A stretch of DNA of 64,000 nt from Dactylellina haptotyla (GCA_031310005.1 CM062379.1:1364001-1428000); one strand, 5' to 3'. Shown: positions 13,801 to 26,751, counted from the stretch's first letter. Notes: generated from the sequence alone by a model not told the origin. Made by a program: numbers and translations.

Positions 13801-14411
13801 GTATACCCGGCTGCGAATCTTGCAGCCCTTCATGCGAAGTTTTCTAAAATAGAGCGCATGGATGGAAGGGATATTTTCTCCGTAGACTTACTTAATCTTT
13901 TTGCGTCTGAAAAGAAATCCGGGTAAGTGGCCGTAGACATGGTTCTTCAAGATTTCATAAGCATGCCAAAGCATGTCAGGTCATGTCATCCCGCCCGGAT
14001 TTGACTCGACGGCGGCCAAGACCAAACCAATTATTGACATTTTATTTCCCCACATGCGCATTCTAACCGCTGGGACTAAACGCAATCCAGCTAACTTTGG
14101 CACGTTCGGGATTGTTTCCCCATCCGTGAAGGGTCCGCGGCACTATGAATCGCATGTTGGTGCCGAGAAGTGTCGAAAGTTGACATTTAGAGCACAATTT
14201 AGGCGTCAGACAGTCCTCACAAAAGTTTGAATTCCTTATATCTGTACAAGAATGAGAGAGAAAAATAGCGGATTGTAAAGAGGGGGTGACCTGGAATCTC
14301 TTTAATATATGTAAATAGCCAATATCTGTCTATTTAGGAAAAATCTAGCATGTCATGAACCAGGAGCTCTCGCGACCTCCTTACGTCGCCGTCTGTCGTT
14401 TACGTGGATAA
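7820..14411. other. Long gene-free region upstream of the velvet gene
   Basis: About 6.6 kb with only short, non-conserved ORFs on both strands (none over about 125 codons and none with a recognisable motif). It contains homopolymer T tracts (7860-7870, 19 T at 8282-8300, about 11181-11195), polypurine/polypyrimidine stretches and many scattered A/T-rich segments. I see no inverted-repeat termini, transposase, RT or tandem array. It may hold a long velvet-gene promoter and leader, non-coding transcripts, or fast-evolving genes I cannot recognise. Confidence 0.5.
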
Positions 14412-17262
14412 TCAACGTTTGCCCCATCTCTCTTCTTCACGTTCCCTCTCAACTCGCCTTTCTCGCTCGGCAGCAGTTTCTTCATCCTCGTATTTGGTTG
14501 AGTGTCGTCTGGATGAACGGGAACTTTTGGATTTTCTCTCTGCATCGTCACCATGCCTGTCGCCTCTATCCTCATCGTCTGCACGGCTCCGTTTGTGGTG
14601 CCCATGGCTCCGGTGTCTGCTTCGAGAACGTTTGCGGGATTTCTTGTCATCCCTCCTCCTATCATCTCTGCTACTATCCTTCTCCTTCCTTCGATCATCA
14701 CCATCCTTGTCTCGGTGTCTGGATCGAGGTTCCGCCTCGAGTGATTTCTCCGTCTCCTTTGATTCAATGTCGTTGACTTCGTCTTTGTCTTTGTCCTTTC
14801 GATCTCTGCTCCGACTTCTTGAGCGGTCTCGACGGTGTCTATGTGAAGAACTCTTGTGGCTACTTCGGTGAGACCGGCTGGAATCTTTCTCTCTCCTATC
14901 CTTCTCTCTGTCCTTTTCCCTATCTCTGTCTTTATCTCTATCGCTGTCCCGGTGTCGTTTCCGATCCCTGGATCTCGAGCGTGATCTGTCGCGAGATGCG
15001 CCTCCGCTGGGCCGTGGACTGGAACTTCTTTTGCGAGACCGGCTTCTATGGTGTTTGTGCTTTCGAGTCCGAGAACGGGACCGAGAACGACTGCGTCTCC
15101 TATCACGATCGTGCGATTCCTGATCTTTTCGAGATTCAACCGGCGACTGCTGCTTATCGTCGATCCGAGACTGTCGTCTGGAAGCACTGTCATAGTCACT
15201 TTCTGGCCCGGTGGGTAGACCGTTCTTACCGGATGATATTATTGAACCAGTCCGTAGATGATTGCTGGAAATATCGTCGCTGGTAACATTGAGGGGTTAG
15301 AAACGAAAACGTGGTCTTTTCGAGGACGAATCTGTTGTGCTCACCTTCCTGAGATCTGGGTTTGATGGTATCCACCTCTACCCATTCCACCGAAGAAACC
15401 ACCGCGCCCTCTACCTCTACCTCTCTCGCCTCGCTCTCTCATGGCCCTTGGTCCGGTTGGTGCACCTATTACACCTGGTACTGGAGCTTGCTGCTGCTGT
15501 TCTACATCCCCGGATACAATGTGACCAATGGAGTTATGATTCTGGTCCTTAGCTACATTACCAGACGCATCGTTAGACTCGGGATTTGGCTTATCATTAG
15601 AATCGCTTCCGATATCAATAGACGACATGGCATTCGTAGCACCATTGGTTTCACTAGAAATGCTGGTTTGAGAATCTTTATTTTCTGACTTTTCAGCTGA
15701 AACTTCGTCAACCAACACCTTTTCAGAGCTTTCACCTCTACCTTTATTGCCGAATTGAGAGGCAGCTTGATCGGCACCACCAGAAACAGCAGAATTCTGA
15801 TCTTGACCAGTTCCATTGATACCATGAAAGTTAGAAGAATCATTACCAGAAGCCAATTGTTGCATTTGCGGGTCGAAATTTCTGTTGCTGCCGCCCCGTG
15901 GACCGGGTCCTCCAAGCTGCTGTTGTTGCCCGCCATAATTCCCACGCATGTTCTGATTCGAGAAATTACGGTACTGATTATGGTGATAGCCACGAGACTG
16001 GAATTGTTGATGAGCCATCATGTGATTCTGTTGGGACTGATGATTTCCATATGATTGGTGATTATATCCACCTGCACCAGGGTAGAAACCAGCATTCATG
16101 CCAGCAGAATTGAAGTTCGCGCCATCCATTCCATTCTGCATATTCCAACCGTTTCCCCAATTGCCTTGTCCTTGCATCCCCATCCCATTGTTTCCAAAAC
16201 CTCCTTGACCGTATCCTGAATATCCCATGCCCATGTTTCCCATCCCGCCATAGCTGCCATCCGGGAAGGACTGCATTCCGTTGAACGAGTTCATGTTGCC
16301 CGATTGATCTGATGATATAGTTAGTAGACTGTAGACGTCGAAGGAGTGCATTATTTGAAAATATGAGATCACTTACCCATCATATTTTGTGCCCCATTAA
16401 CCCATCCGCCTTGCATATTATAACCAGAAGATTGATCATAGCCGTTCCAGCCCATATTATAACCCTGATATTGGCCATTTTGGTCCGAATATTGATTCAT
16501 GCCCTGCTGGTTGTTCCAAAAGGTACCGCTTTGGTTCTGGCTATTCATATCGTTCACTTCCTGGTCCTCTTGTCCTTGGGCTCCGTCCTTAACCCCATCT
16601 TGGTCGTTCTCAGGTCCGGCCGGCCCTTTATCCTCTTCCACCTAGGCTTAAAATTTAGTGTCTAAAGCTTTTGATACTGAATAGAAACAATTAATACATA
16701 CTTTGCTACCATCCTTCTCATCTGTTGCCTCTGCTTGGGCCGTCGGTTCTGGCTCAGCAGGCACAGAAGCTTCTCTTGGGGCCTCTGGTGATTTAGATGC
16801 AGCGAGAGCATCCGCTGGTTTCTCCACCGGTGTTGGTGGAGCTGGTGTTGATTCTTTCTTCGCCTTTGATAATGACCCATATTTCTTCTCGGCAGTCCGC
16901 AGAAAGATTGTGACGGTAGTCCTGAGCGAGGAGTGAATCTTACAGTCACCCGCATTTAGTGGTGTATGATCGCAAATCTTGCAAACAGTTGGTAGGCTCG
17001 ATTGACCTTATACAGTTATATTAGTCGCTTGCCCGCTGATCACGAAAAAAGAAGATTCGGGGTACGTACAACTGCCACAGATTGATTGTTCGCAGCATGG
17101 TAAGCGGTAGGCGTCCTGTGCGAGATTGTTGCACATAGAGCACCTTAAACGAACTGGGATTTCCTCTAACGGAATCGCAAGACTGGACAAAAGTGCATGT
17201 TAACGCTCAAATCGTTCCTCCTAGGATGGGTAGAGTGTTTCTTTGACGTACTTCGATGTCAT
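14412..17262 (-). CDS. RING-type protein with prion-like middle and RS/RD-rich tail
   Basis: The start is ATG at 17262 in an 11-nt coding exon, followed by an intron and a RING-like module. That module has the Cys pairs CSMC, CC, CGSC and CKIC with the spacing of a C4C4 or Mpe1/CNOT4-type RING, so the protein is a probable E3 ubiquitin ligase. It is followed by TAEKKYG and a Pro/Ala/Glu linker. The middle (about 15341-16640) is extremely rich in Gly, Asn, Gln, Met and Tyr and has an RGG-type cluster (RGERGRGRGRGGFFGG), typical of phase-separating RNA-binding proteins. The last exon (about 14412-15286) in the correct frame is a long Arg/Ser/Asp/Lys/Glu-rich domain ending EEERWGKR, with the stop at 14412-14414. 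The exon joint at QISGS/DDISSN keeps frame. The composition suggests an mRNA-processing role, but I do not recognise a named orthologue. Length is roughly 800 residues. Confidence 0.75.
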
Positions 17263-18333
17263 TTTGATGAAAATTAGATCGGGATGCGATGGTTCTCAAA
17301 TCTCGTTTTTGTAATGGTCCGAGTTAATTTCGTGGCTGCCGTGCGATCATTCCGGATGGATGACCGGCGCGTGCTGGTACTTTTTCCTATTGTGGGGATC
17401 GCAATTGAGTCGATTATATGGTCAATACGGAGGCATTGGGTTTCCAAATGGTAATTATCAAGCGTTTTCGGATAGTATCTGTAGGATGGAATTCGGAACG
17501 ATGGTTGTTATTGCGATAGACTGAAGGAAAAAGTTAGACGTTGGAAGGCTGGTGGAAAGCGGGAGGAGACTCACCAGCAAAGATTTTCAAGGAAATTCGT
17601 GACGGGATACCGAGTTTACAACGCTAAAGAGAAAAAGCACAAGGATGAAGACGAGATGCTGGAATCAAGGCCGGGGTGCTTCCGCTGCTCTGTGGGGAAA
17701 GAAAGATCGCGATCTGTGATACGGATGGACTCAGGTTGGGAGGATTCAAAGGGTGGTCGTCTGATGGGGCTCCCTTTGCCTTCGCCAATTAAATTTTCTC
17801 TGCGGCATCAAAACGCGTCACCGAACAAACGCGGCTCACAACTCAACTCCACCGAAGCATCCGTTCTGGCTATCGAAATTGCCATTGACATGCGCATGTT
17901 ACAGGTTATTATTAGCCGCTACGGTTTATAAACTTCCTGCGGTCAGAAGGTGGTAGAGGACGGATCAATAGTGCTTTATGCAATTGCGGGAGCGATTGCA
18001 AACCCAAATTGCTCGTACTCGCCAGGCACGATTTAATGCAAGTCATTCGAGATTCAATTGTGCAGCTCGCGACTGATATCAATCAAGATGAGGTCAAGCG
18101 CAAATGCCGAAACTTGGCTAAACGAACAGGCACCCCCTCCGACGGAGCAGGGATCTGCTGAAAGGGAAACACTGCACAAGACTCCAAGATCAAAGCCGTA
18201 TTCTTGTGATCCCAGCCCCCTATTATAATACCACTACCTTGTGCTACGTCGACCGTTGCAGTGCGCAGGGTTTTTCACAAGTATTTTCGAAAACTGCTTT
18301 CCAACGTCTATCCAGGGTAACTCGACAGAAGCG
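17263..18333. promoter_or_regulatory. Shared upstream region of divergent RING and hydrolase genes
   Basis: 1.07 kb between two divergent starts. No conserved ORF was seen. It should hold both promoters; no specific site is assigned. Confidence 0.4.
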
Positions 18334-19752
18334 ATGCATAGAGTCCTTGGGGTGGTATCTTGGCTGGACTGCTTGATATTCGTGATATTTCTAGCACCGC
18401 AGCTGCTTATTGACCCTCACGCAGGACTTGTAAAGGTTCTCTTCTGGCTGATAGCTGCTATTCCTTACTTTGGTAAGAGATTTGTGTGCCTGCGAACTCA
18501 TACGCAACGCAGTCCAGTCTGTTGTGTTTTTAGAGCTGCTGTTCCAATATCCCGAGAAGCTGACAGACATACGGGTCCATCGTTCCATCTCCAGTCTTCG
18601 AACTCCCGTACACATTCATTAGAGATCATTTCATCTTGCCCTACGAAAAGCGTCCCGAAATAGTAAAGAACTCAACCTTATTTCAAGAACTTGTCCTTCG
18701 TCTTGTCCGATATGCGTTTTCGAACCTCCCGTCGGAGATGGGCCGAGTCTTCTTTAAAAAAGAGATTGCATTACCCTTCTATAGATTTCGTCTCCTAAGA
18801 CACGGACTATGGCCGAATAACGTACCTTCCTGGAAGCCCGAAGAATTAAACATAAATGGAGTTAGAGGGATCTGGTTTAAGACGTTTAAAGATCGCAAGC
18901 CTGATATAGTATTATATTATATACACGGTAAATGGACTCAATAAATCTGAAAACAGTTGGACAAACTGCTGATAAGTTTCGAATTCTGATCATATAGGCG
19001 GCGGGTTTACAATGGGGTCGTCTTATTTTTACTTGGAGTTCCTAGCGTCTTTGGCATCAAAGTTGAAAGATACTGGATTTAAAAACCCTTCCGTATTTGC
19101 AATAGACTACACTTTAGTTCCGGACTCGAAGTTTCCCACTCAACTGAATGAGGCTTATAAAGGATACCAAATTTTGCATGAGCTTGCAGGAGAAGCTGAA
19201 TTGGTGATTTGCGGTGACAGTGCTGGCGGCAACCTTGCACTAGCATTGCTTTTATATCTCGCTCGACCTCCCAATGGGTATGAAATCGACAGGAGCCTCC
19301 GGAAACCTAGTTATGCAACCCTCATATCTCCCTGGACAGTTCTAGTGTCTCCAAATAATGATAACACCAAAGGCGATTTTCTTGACGCTCCTCAGCTACA
19401 TAACTACGGTATCTCCTACGCGAATTCCGGAGATATTAGTGATCCTTATAAGTCTCCTGGACTTTGTGAGGATTTAAAATGGTGGGAAGAAGCACTCCCG
19501 GTTAATGGGGTACATGTGGTATATGGAAATATGGAAGTCTTCTCGGCAGGAATCAGGAACCTGATCTCAATGATCGAAGAGATGAAGACTCTAAAGTTGA
19601 AGGTTACGGAAAGAACAACCGTCCACGCCTGGCCAGTCGTTCAGCTATTTTTGGGAGCAAGCATGCGGGAGCGCGAGGAAGGCTTAGATATCATAGCGGG
19701 GGCAATATCAGAGGCATTATTACTGAGGAAGACAACAGATGCGCCAAACTAG
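18334..19752 (+). CDS. Membrane-anchored alpha/beta hydrolase (HSL / Say1-like esterase)
   Basis: Three exons (18334-18472, 18595-18927, 18998-19752) give 408 residues with all joints in frame. An N-terminal hydrophobic segment (LDCLIFVIFLAPQLLI, then VKVLFWLIAAIPYF) should anchor the enzyme in the ER membrane. The oxyanion HGGG motif is rebuilt exactly across the second intron (about residues 157-160). The nucleophile sits in GDSAGGNLALAL (about 229-240). The probable acid lies in SGDISDPYKSP and the histidine in TTVHAWPV. This is the hormone-sensitive-lipase / arylacetamide-deacetylase fold; the anchor plus fold resemble yeast Say1 sterol deacetylase, but the substrate is not shown by sequence. 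An in-frame ATG at 18241 would add 31 residues; 18334 places the hydrophobic anchor at the N-terminus. Confidence 0.85.
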
Positions 19753-20587
19753 ATGTAATGAGATACATAAGGGACATTCAAGTACCTACCAGAGCAAATA
19801 AATTCTATCACATTAGACGAATCGTGTGAGTAATAGTATAAGTTCTTGAACTAAGACCAATATACTATGCTCCGAGCGCGACTGTTCCATCAACTCGCTT
19901 CAACAACCGAAAGCTAGTCTGTTTCTCTCTTCTACGAGAGCCGCTCTCCAACCCTGCGTGAATTTTCGGCATGACGAAGCAGAGGGGAAACGTTTAAGAA
20001 GCCTGCCCACGTAAACCCGCCCAGCTGGCTAGCCTCAGGTAATTTTTCGATACACTGTTCGACTAGACCCGGGCTTTCAGGCAGCTGTTGGAGCTACTAG
20101 TGTCGGCAATCTGGATAGAATGCCCTTTACAGGCATTTCGGCTCCGGAACATTTGAGCTTGACTTGGCAGTGCGCTAGCTGTTGCTTGAGGATACTTTAC
20201 ACTGAACGAACGGACCACTAACGACTGGGCGAGCTGCCGGCCTTCAACCTCTTCCAACTTTTTTTTACCCAACCCTACGAACCCCGACGGATCCCACGGA
20301 AGCTGTGAGCTGCTGGAAGAGCTCAGCTAGGTTTTCAAATTCTCATAGACCTCACCCACGACCGAAACCTATCGCGTCTGCCGACGAGCGAGCGAGACAT
20401 CGGTGTTATCCTGGCTCCGGGGTTCCCCCTTCTATCGCGAACCGAGTATCCAACACAACAAGTTGACAGCTAGCAACCAACCAACCAACCACCGGCCCTC
20501 TGCCGCAGTGATACACATCTCCCTCGACGAGCCGCGGCGGGCCTACTTTTATGTTTCCCTTGGATGGGGAACGTCATATCCGAATAG
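19753..20587. promoter_or_regulatory. Upstream region of PIK1
   Basis: 835 bp between tandem genes, GC-richer and pyrimidine-rich towards 20587. Nothing else was recognised. Confidence 0.4.
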
Positions 20588-23500
20588 ATGTCGTCGCGGG
20601 AGTTGCTTCTCCGGTTCTTCCAAAGCGACCATTTCAATAATGACCCCTTCTTAGCCGTTGCCTATCTACAGTCCGTCTGACACTCTCCGCTCAACCTTGA
20701 CACCCCGGATTACGCTAACAAGAATGACCGTGCAGGCGGTATCCAAACCAAATCGGCATCCATCACTACCTTTGCCACAAGCTACGGCAGTTCAGCTACG
20801 AGCAGATAGAGTTTTACATACCTCAGCTGTGTCATCTCCTCGTTAGCATCAATGACATTGATAGCGTGGCCTTGGAGGAGTTTGTGATCGAACTATGCGA
20901 GAAAAATGCGCATGGTGCTTTGATAGTTAGTCTTGCAGATTTCCATCTATTCTATGATTTGTTGCTAATGGACGGGTTTATTTGCAATAGACGTTCTGGT
21001 TATTTCAGACTCACCTTCACGACCTGGCTAAGGATCCTCAATCCAATGCTTTCAAGGTATGTCAGCATCTTCGGACCGCCGATGCAAACACCGAATGCTG
21101 AATGCAACCTATGTAGACGTGCCGTCGGATATATAACAAGGTGCAACATATCGTTTTCGGTTCGTCTCAGGTCGGAGAGAGGGATCCTATTCAGCACAAT
21201 GTTATCCCAGTTACCATACTTGCAAGTCTGGTCTTGGCCGGGATTGCGATGCCACTACTACCTGCGTACGCCGGTCCGATAGCTATAGCCCAAGCCAGGA
21301 AACAACCGCGGCCCGAACTCACCATCTCAGAAACCCCTCTAGCGTCACCGAGGCTTGGAAGAAGTAAAACCGTAGGTGCTACGACATCCGGATCAATTCG
21401 GGCGAGGAGAAAACGGGCAGAAGGATCTCAGTCAGCGTCAAAAATCAACGTCGTGGCACGAACCGGTACTGAGCCCATGTCACCGGACCAAGAAACTCCA
21501 AAATCTGCGAGGCCTATTCCCTCCCCGAAACGAACTTCCTCTGCCAGTGGTTCCCGTCGTCAATCCTACAAACAATCTTCTAAAACTCTTGAAGTTGGGA
21601 ACATGCCGTCGAACTCGACCTCGATGCCCGATCTTAGGTTAGCCGATAACGAAGACTCGGAGCCACCCGTAACCCCCCCACCTAGGAAAAGAGAAAGCAA
21701 ACACTCGCGATCCAAGTCAAAGAAAGTGGTGGAGCTGACTGAAAAGCAAAAGATTCACCTTTTGCGAAAAAATTATTTCCATTGTGAAACGCAGTTTCTA
21801 TCTGCATTGGAAGGGATATCGAATAAGCTAATACCAGTTCCAAAACCTGCCAGACTCAGCTCTCTACGAGCTGAGTTAGCCCTTCTCAATAATGATTTAC
21901 CATCTGAGGTCGACATTCCAGTTATCCTACCCTGCATCTCAGAATCCGGCTCCAAAGAGAAGAAGTCTGCATCCCACCACCGAATCGTCAGGATAAACCC
22001 CGCCGAAGCAACTGTTCTAAACAGTGCCGAGAGAGTACCTTATCTAATCATGGTTGAAGTCCTTTTAAATGATTTCGATTTCGATCCAAACAGCAAAGCA
22101 AACCAAGCCATAATAGCCGCGCAAAGCATGGATGATTCGAAATCTAAAAGACGGATATTCGATCTATCGGACGCAACACGAGTCGCTCAGCGCGACGAAC
22201 GGGCGAACGGCGACGATCCTGATAGTGTTTACGAACCCGCTATGGGAGATATCAGCAACTCGCCAATGCAAAAGTCCTACGGGTTCGATGAGACTCCACG
22301 GCAGAGTGTTGATCCTAGCTCTGTTTCTAAGTCTCCGACACAATCTACTTCGGGTTCTTCAAGCAGTGCTGCTACTTTGGTTGCCACTTTATCGTCAACA
22401 TCTGGTGTAGTAACGCCCAGAAATTCTGGTGCCGATGGGCGGTCCGAGAGCCCTATTCCGAGACGAGGGACACCGTTCACCCCATCCAAGGCAGACCAGG
22501 CTGAACTCTCTGCCCTAGCTACGCATATGCGCACAGCGGCGCACATGCTCTCGCAACTCGATGCTAGCAGCTCGAAACGACCGAGGGACGAAGTATCTGC
22601 GATCAAAGCAAAAATCATCGCCAGCATGCAGGCATTGGAGGAGCAAAGTTTTTTCGTTGAGGAGCCAAATTCCCCATTCGAGAGCATGATGGATGCCCAA
22701 GTGGCAACAGAAGCTGCAGAGGCACTTTCGGCTGCAGAGGGATCGACTGAAAAGATGCGTACCGAAGCAGGAGAGGCTAGAATGGAGAACGATTCGAAAA
22801 CTGCTGGTATTGCGAGAAGAGGGGATAAGGATGACCCGAGCGCCGCAACATTTGGTGAGGAGTGGAAGGCGAAAAGAGAGCGTATCAGGAAATCATCGCC
22901 ATATGGTCTTTATAAAAACTGGGATCTTCTCAGTGTTATTGTTAAAACTGGAGGTGATTTGCGACAGGAGATGTTTGCTTGTCAATTAATCCAATTCTGT
23001 GGCAGAGTCTGGGAGAATGCAAATGTCGATGTGTGGGTGCGAAGGATGAGAATCTTGGTTACTGGCGAGGTAAACTCACCACCGTTTGGCACATCGCGGC
23101 GTCACACGTTTAGCTAATTTCGTTTAGTCTTCGGGTCTTATCGAAACGATCACCAATGGAGTATCCTTACATTCTCTCAAGCGAAGCCTGACGCTTGCTT
23201 CCATGGCCGCAGGCAAAAACCCACGAGGAAAGTTTGCTACGCTCAAGGACCACTGGCAGAAGGTAAGGATCCAATGTCAATCTGTACCACAACAAGATGC
23301 TGACAAAACGTAGACTTTCGGAGAATCCGATTCTCAGCCTTACAAGGATGCTCTTGATGCATTCACGAAATCACTAGCGGCATATTCTATAATATGCTAC
23401 GTGCTCCAATTAAAGGACCGACATAATGGCAACATCCTCGTAGATAATGAAGGCCGTGAGTATATAGAACTCCTAAGAGATTTTTAGTCTAGTTAAAACT

Positions 23501-24052
23501 AACTTTCATTTTGATAAGATCTTATCCATATTGATTTTGGCTTTCTCTTGTCGAACTCTCCTGGATCTCTTGGCTTCGAAGCAGCTCCATTTAAGCTCCC
23601 ACATGAATATGTTGAATTAATGGGAGGCATCAATTCTGAACAATTTGCTTTGTTCAAGACATTGTGCAAGAAAGCTTTCCAAGGTAATCATTGACATCCT
23701 TCGGGACTATTTATCAAGACCAGTGTTAACGAAACGTTGCATACAGCTCTCAGAAAATCCGCTGATAATTTGATTATGATGGTTGAAATCATGGGCAAGG
23801 AGTCGGCGATGCCTTGTTTTGGGGTTGGCGTCGTTCAAGTTGTTGGTGCTCTAAGAACAAGATTCCAGCTTCAGCTCAGTCAAGACGAAGCTGAAGCTTT
23901 CGTTGAGAACGATTTGATTGTGAAGAGTATTGGGAGGTATGCTTCTAACCCGTGACATTGCCTTCTAAATTTTGACACCTGCTTACACAATGCACAGTTA
24001 CTATACTCGCATGTACGATGCATTCCAGTATCGGACACAAGGGATCTACTAA
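20588..24052 (+). CDS. PIK1: Phosphatidylinositol 4-kinase PIK1
   Basis: Makes PtdIns4P at the Golgi and in the nucleus for secretion. Nine exons (20588-20670, 20736-20925, 20991-21056, 21117-23069, 23128-23262, 23314-23455, 23519-23683, 23747-23936, 23998-24052) close in frame to 992 residues. The N-terminal lipid-kinase-unique region reads [54 protein letters not shown] and [17 protein letters not shown] long Ser/Pro-rich disordered middle follows. The catalytic domain spans about 690-992, with [15 protein letters not shown], the catalytic loop [22 protein letters not shown] (metal-binding Asp), [14 protein letters not shown] and the terminal [21 protein letters not shown] 20588 is the first codon of the conserved opening. 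Intron phases and the match throughout make this a firm assignment. Confidence 0.95.
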
Positions 24053-24867
24053 ACGTACACCTCTTGACGCCTCTGATATCTCCGGACCGGAATTTCGATA
24101 CCAATGGGTAAGACATGATGTATATTCGAAACCTATCGATCTTAGCATTGAGGGCGTTTTTACCACTATACATTTTTCCTATTAATTCTAAAAAATTTAC
24201 GAGCTTGTTTTATTTTTGATTAGCCATTTCTACTTCGCATAAGCGTAGATGAGAAATATGTACATAGATGCAATATTTCAGCTAATATATCATGACTTGA
24301 TGCCCTGATTCGTTTTGGAATGCGTATTTTGCTTTTTCATTTGCCTCACTCGGGATTTCTCAATAACCAAACTTCCCCTCGGCTTAAGCCGATGATGGTC
24401 TACGTAGTCAATTGGCGTTCTTTTGGGGGCTCGTCGTCGATGCATCGCAACTTTCGATCTTCGATACTCTCCGCTGTCGGAGATGTGGATGCAGTTTCGA
24501 GATTTCGATGCTGGTGGGGGGCCAGTCTGTGGCCAAGCCGCAGCGGGTCGGACCTGGGTATGTTGGGGGTGGGCCATGGGGCCGATGTTCCTTGTCGCCC
24601 GGCTTATCGATCGGGAGGAGCCCAGATCTCCCGGCTGACCACGCGCAACACAGTCCCAGCCAAAACGTCATTCATTAGGGGCTTGCGTGTCACCTGCGAC
24701 ACCACCCCCAAGGAACGGTCGGTTCCGAACGCGAGCGCACGTCTCGACTCATCTGATCCCTCGAGATCTGGATATATCTACTCTCGGTAGCCCCGCCGTC
24801 TCCTCCCCAGCGATACCCCGCCTCGGGCTTTATCTTTATATATATACACACACATAGACCTGCGAGC
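24053..24867. promoter_or_regulatory. Region between PIK1 and the nucleoside transporter
   Basis: 815 bp. The first part is the A/T-rich PIK1 3' flank. The rest is the transporter promoter, with a TA/CA run (about 24836-24853) just before the ATG. No gene was seen. Confidence 0.4.
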
Positions 24868-26359
24868 ATGGACAGAATACGAGAGGTGTTTCAAACGCGG
24901 AAGTCGGGATCTGCGATGCCCGTCGAATATACGCCGTTGGATGGCGAGGCTGGGGACTTGGACGTCGATGATGTCGATGCGGCATATGATCCGCCTTCGA
25001 TGACTTCGTCGACGGTCCTGCTCTCCCCTCGTGCGACTAAGACGTTTGGCGGGCGGCCGATATCGTATTTCGACTATGTAGTCTTTCTGATGTTGGGTGT
25101 GGCCATGTTGTGGGCGTGGAACTGCTTCCTTGCAGCGGCAGCGTGAGTATTAAGGGCCTGGTGGTAGATGAATAGAGCGTTCGGTACGAGTTTGCTGACT
25201 TTAACGGTGTGGATGTAGATATTTCCAGATGCGCTTCAAGGATAGCCAGGCGATCCTCAATACATTCCAGTCGTCAATCATGACGGTGTCGACCTCCGCA
25301 ACCCTGATCACAACCCTCGCCCTCTCGCACCTCAATAGAACAGCCCACTACCCTTACCGTATCACCTGCGCCCTTGTTATAAACATCGTAGTATTCACGC
25401 TCCTGGCCCTTTCCACGACTCTGTTCACCGACATCTCGGCTGGCGTGTACCTCGCCTTCACCCTTCTCATGGTTCTCGGAACTGCCATCTCGGCAGGATT
25501 CTTTCAGAACGGACTGTTCTCCTACGTGGGTAGTTTCGGGCCTATATATTCCCAGGCGGTCATGTCAGGCCAAGGCGTTGCCGGCGTGCTCCCGTCTATC
25601 GCCCAGATGATCTCCGTGCTCGCGATACCTCCCAAATCCCCAGAGAGCCAGGACGACAAAACTGCGTCCGCATCTCCGAAGTCTGCGTTTGCGTACTTTC
25701 TCACAGCCACGGCCGTCTCTGGTGCCGCATTGCTTCTCTTCCGAATTCTTCTATCCCGCCATAGTGATAAAGGCCACTCGAATCATCCAGTAGCAGACGA
25801 GCTCTCCGAACCTGATGCCCTCCAGCCGAAGAAGAACCTATCCCTTTGGCAACTGCTGAAGAAACTCCCATTACCCGCGTATACTGTATTCTTCACATTC
25901 GGCTTGACCATGATCTTCCCAGTGTTCACGCAGGCGACTTTCTCCGTGAGCCCGCCGTCGTCATCAGTATTCTCCCGCCCGGAGGTCTTTATTCCCTTCT
26001 CTTTCTTTATCTGGAACTCCGGCGACTTGATCGGCCGTGTCGTGTGCGGATTCCCGAAACTGGCGTGTACGAACCCTACCATTCTTGCCGTCGCATCGAC
26101 GGCGAGAATAGTGTACCTTCCTATCTATTTTTTGTGCAATATCAAGGGAGGGGGCGCAAAGGTGAACAGTGATTTCTTTTATGAGCTTGTGCAATTTACG
26201 TTTGGTTTGACCAATGGATACGTTGGTAGTAATACAATGATGTTGGCGCCGGGACTTGTCAGCGAAGATGAGATTTCCGCGGCCGGTGGGTTTATGGGTT
26301 TGTGTTTGGTAGCAGGGTTAGCAACCGGCAGCGCCGCAAGTTTTTTGTTGAATATTTAA
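24868..26359 (+). CDS. Equilibrative nucleoside transporter (ENT/FUN26 family)
   Basis: Two exons (24868-25142, 25219-26359; intron GTGAGT...TAG) give 471 residues. After an acidic cytosolic N-terminus, the first membrane segment reads FDYVVFLMLGVAMLWAWN, the classic ENT opening, followed by NTFQSSIMT. Further family patterns are the GFFQNGLFSYVGSFGPIYSQ and MSGQGVAGVLPS region, a Ser/Lys-rich central cytosolic loop (about 25630-25850), SFFIWNSGDLIGRVVCGFPK, and a C-terminal half with GYVGSNTMMLAP. About 11 hydrophobic helices are visible. Fungal members (Fun26 in yeast) move nucleosides across vacuolar or endosomal membranes; location here is inferred from the family. Confidence 0.92.
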
Positions 26360-26751
26360 GGCTGTTTTTTGTTCTTCTTTCCTTTCTTTATAGAGCTTTG
26401 GGGGATTTGTGTCTTTATTGGCGGTTCAGATTGGAATTCGGGCTTCGTTTGGGTATTTTCCAGCATTATGTTTGCATTTCTATTCTTGCTTAGGATATTC
26501 TGGTTTGAGGACGAGGTTATATACGGCGTTCATAGTAGCGGTTTATGCAAGTGTCTGGCTTTTATTATATGTATTATCAGTGGGTACATTTTGGAGATAG
26601 AAGTGCTTTAGATGGGCCATGTATGGTATGGGGGATGCTGTGATAGATAACTTTGATAACCATACATCCAATTTTGCCTCCTTTTTTTTGTTTTTAGTAC
26701 AATGGGTCAAGTTCCAAAGGCGTTCCGGTATGTGAAAGCCAAACAGTAAAA
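26360..26751. other. Convergent 3' flank of transporter and CDC37
   Basis: 392 bp between convergent stops, T-rich on the plus strand. It would contain both polyadenylation regions. No gene was seen. Confidence 0.5.

Noticed and set aside
14404-14871. Ser/Leu/Arg-rich plus-strand frame
   Set aside because: Mirror image of the low-complexity RS/RD exon on the minus strand.
14381-15199. 272-codon frame on the minus strand with its own ATG
   Set aside because: It is a shifted reading of the RS/RD-rich exon. The splice joint at QISGS/DDISSN selects the other frame, which ends at 14412.
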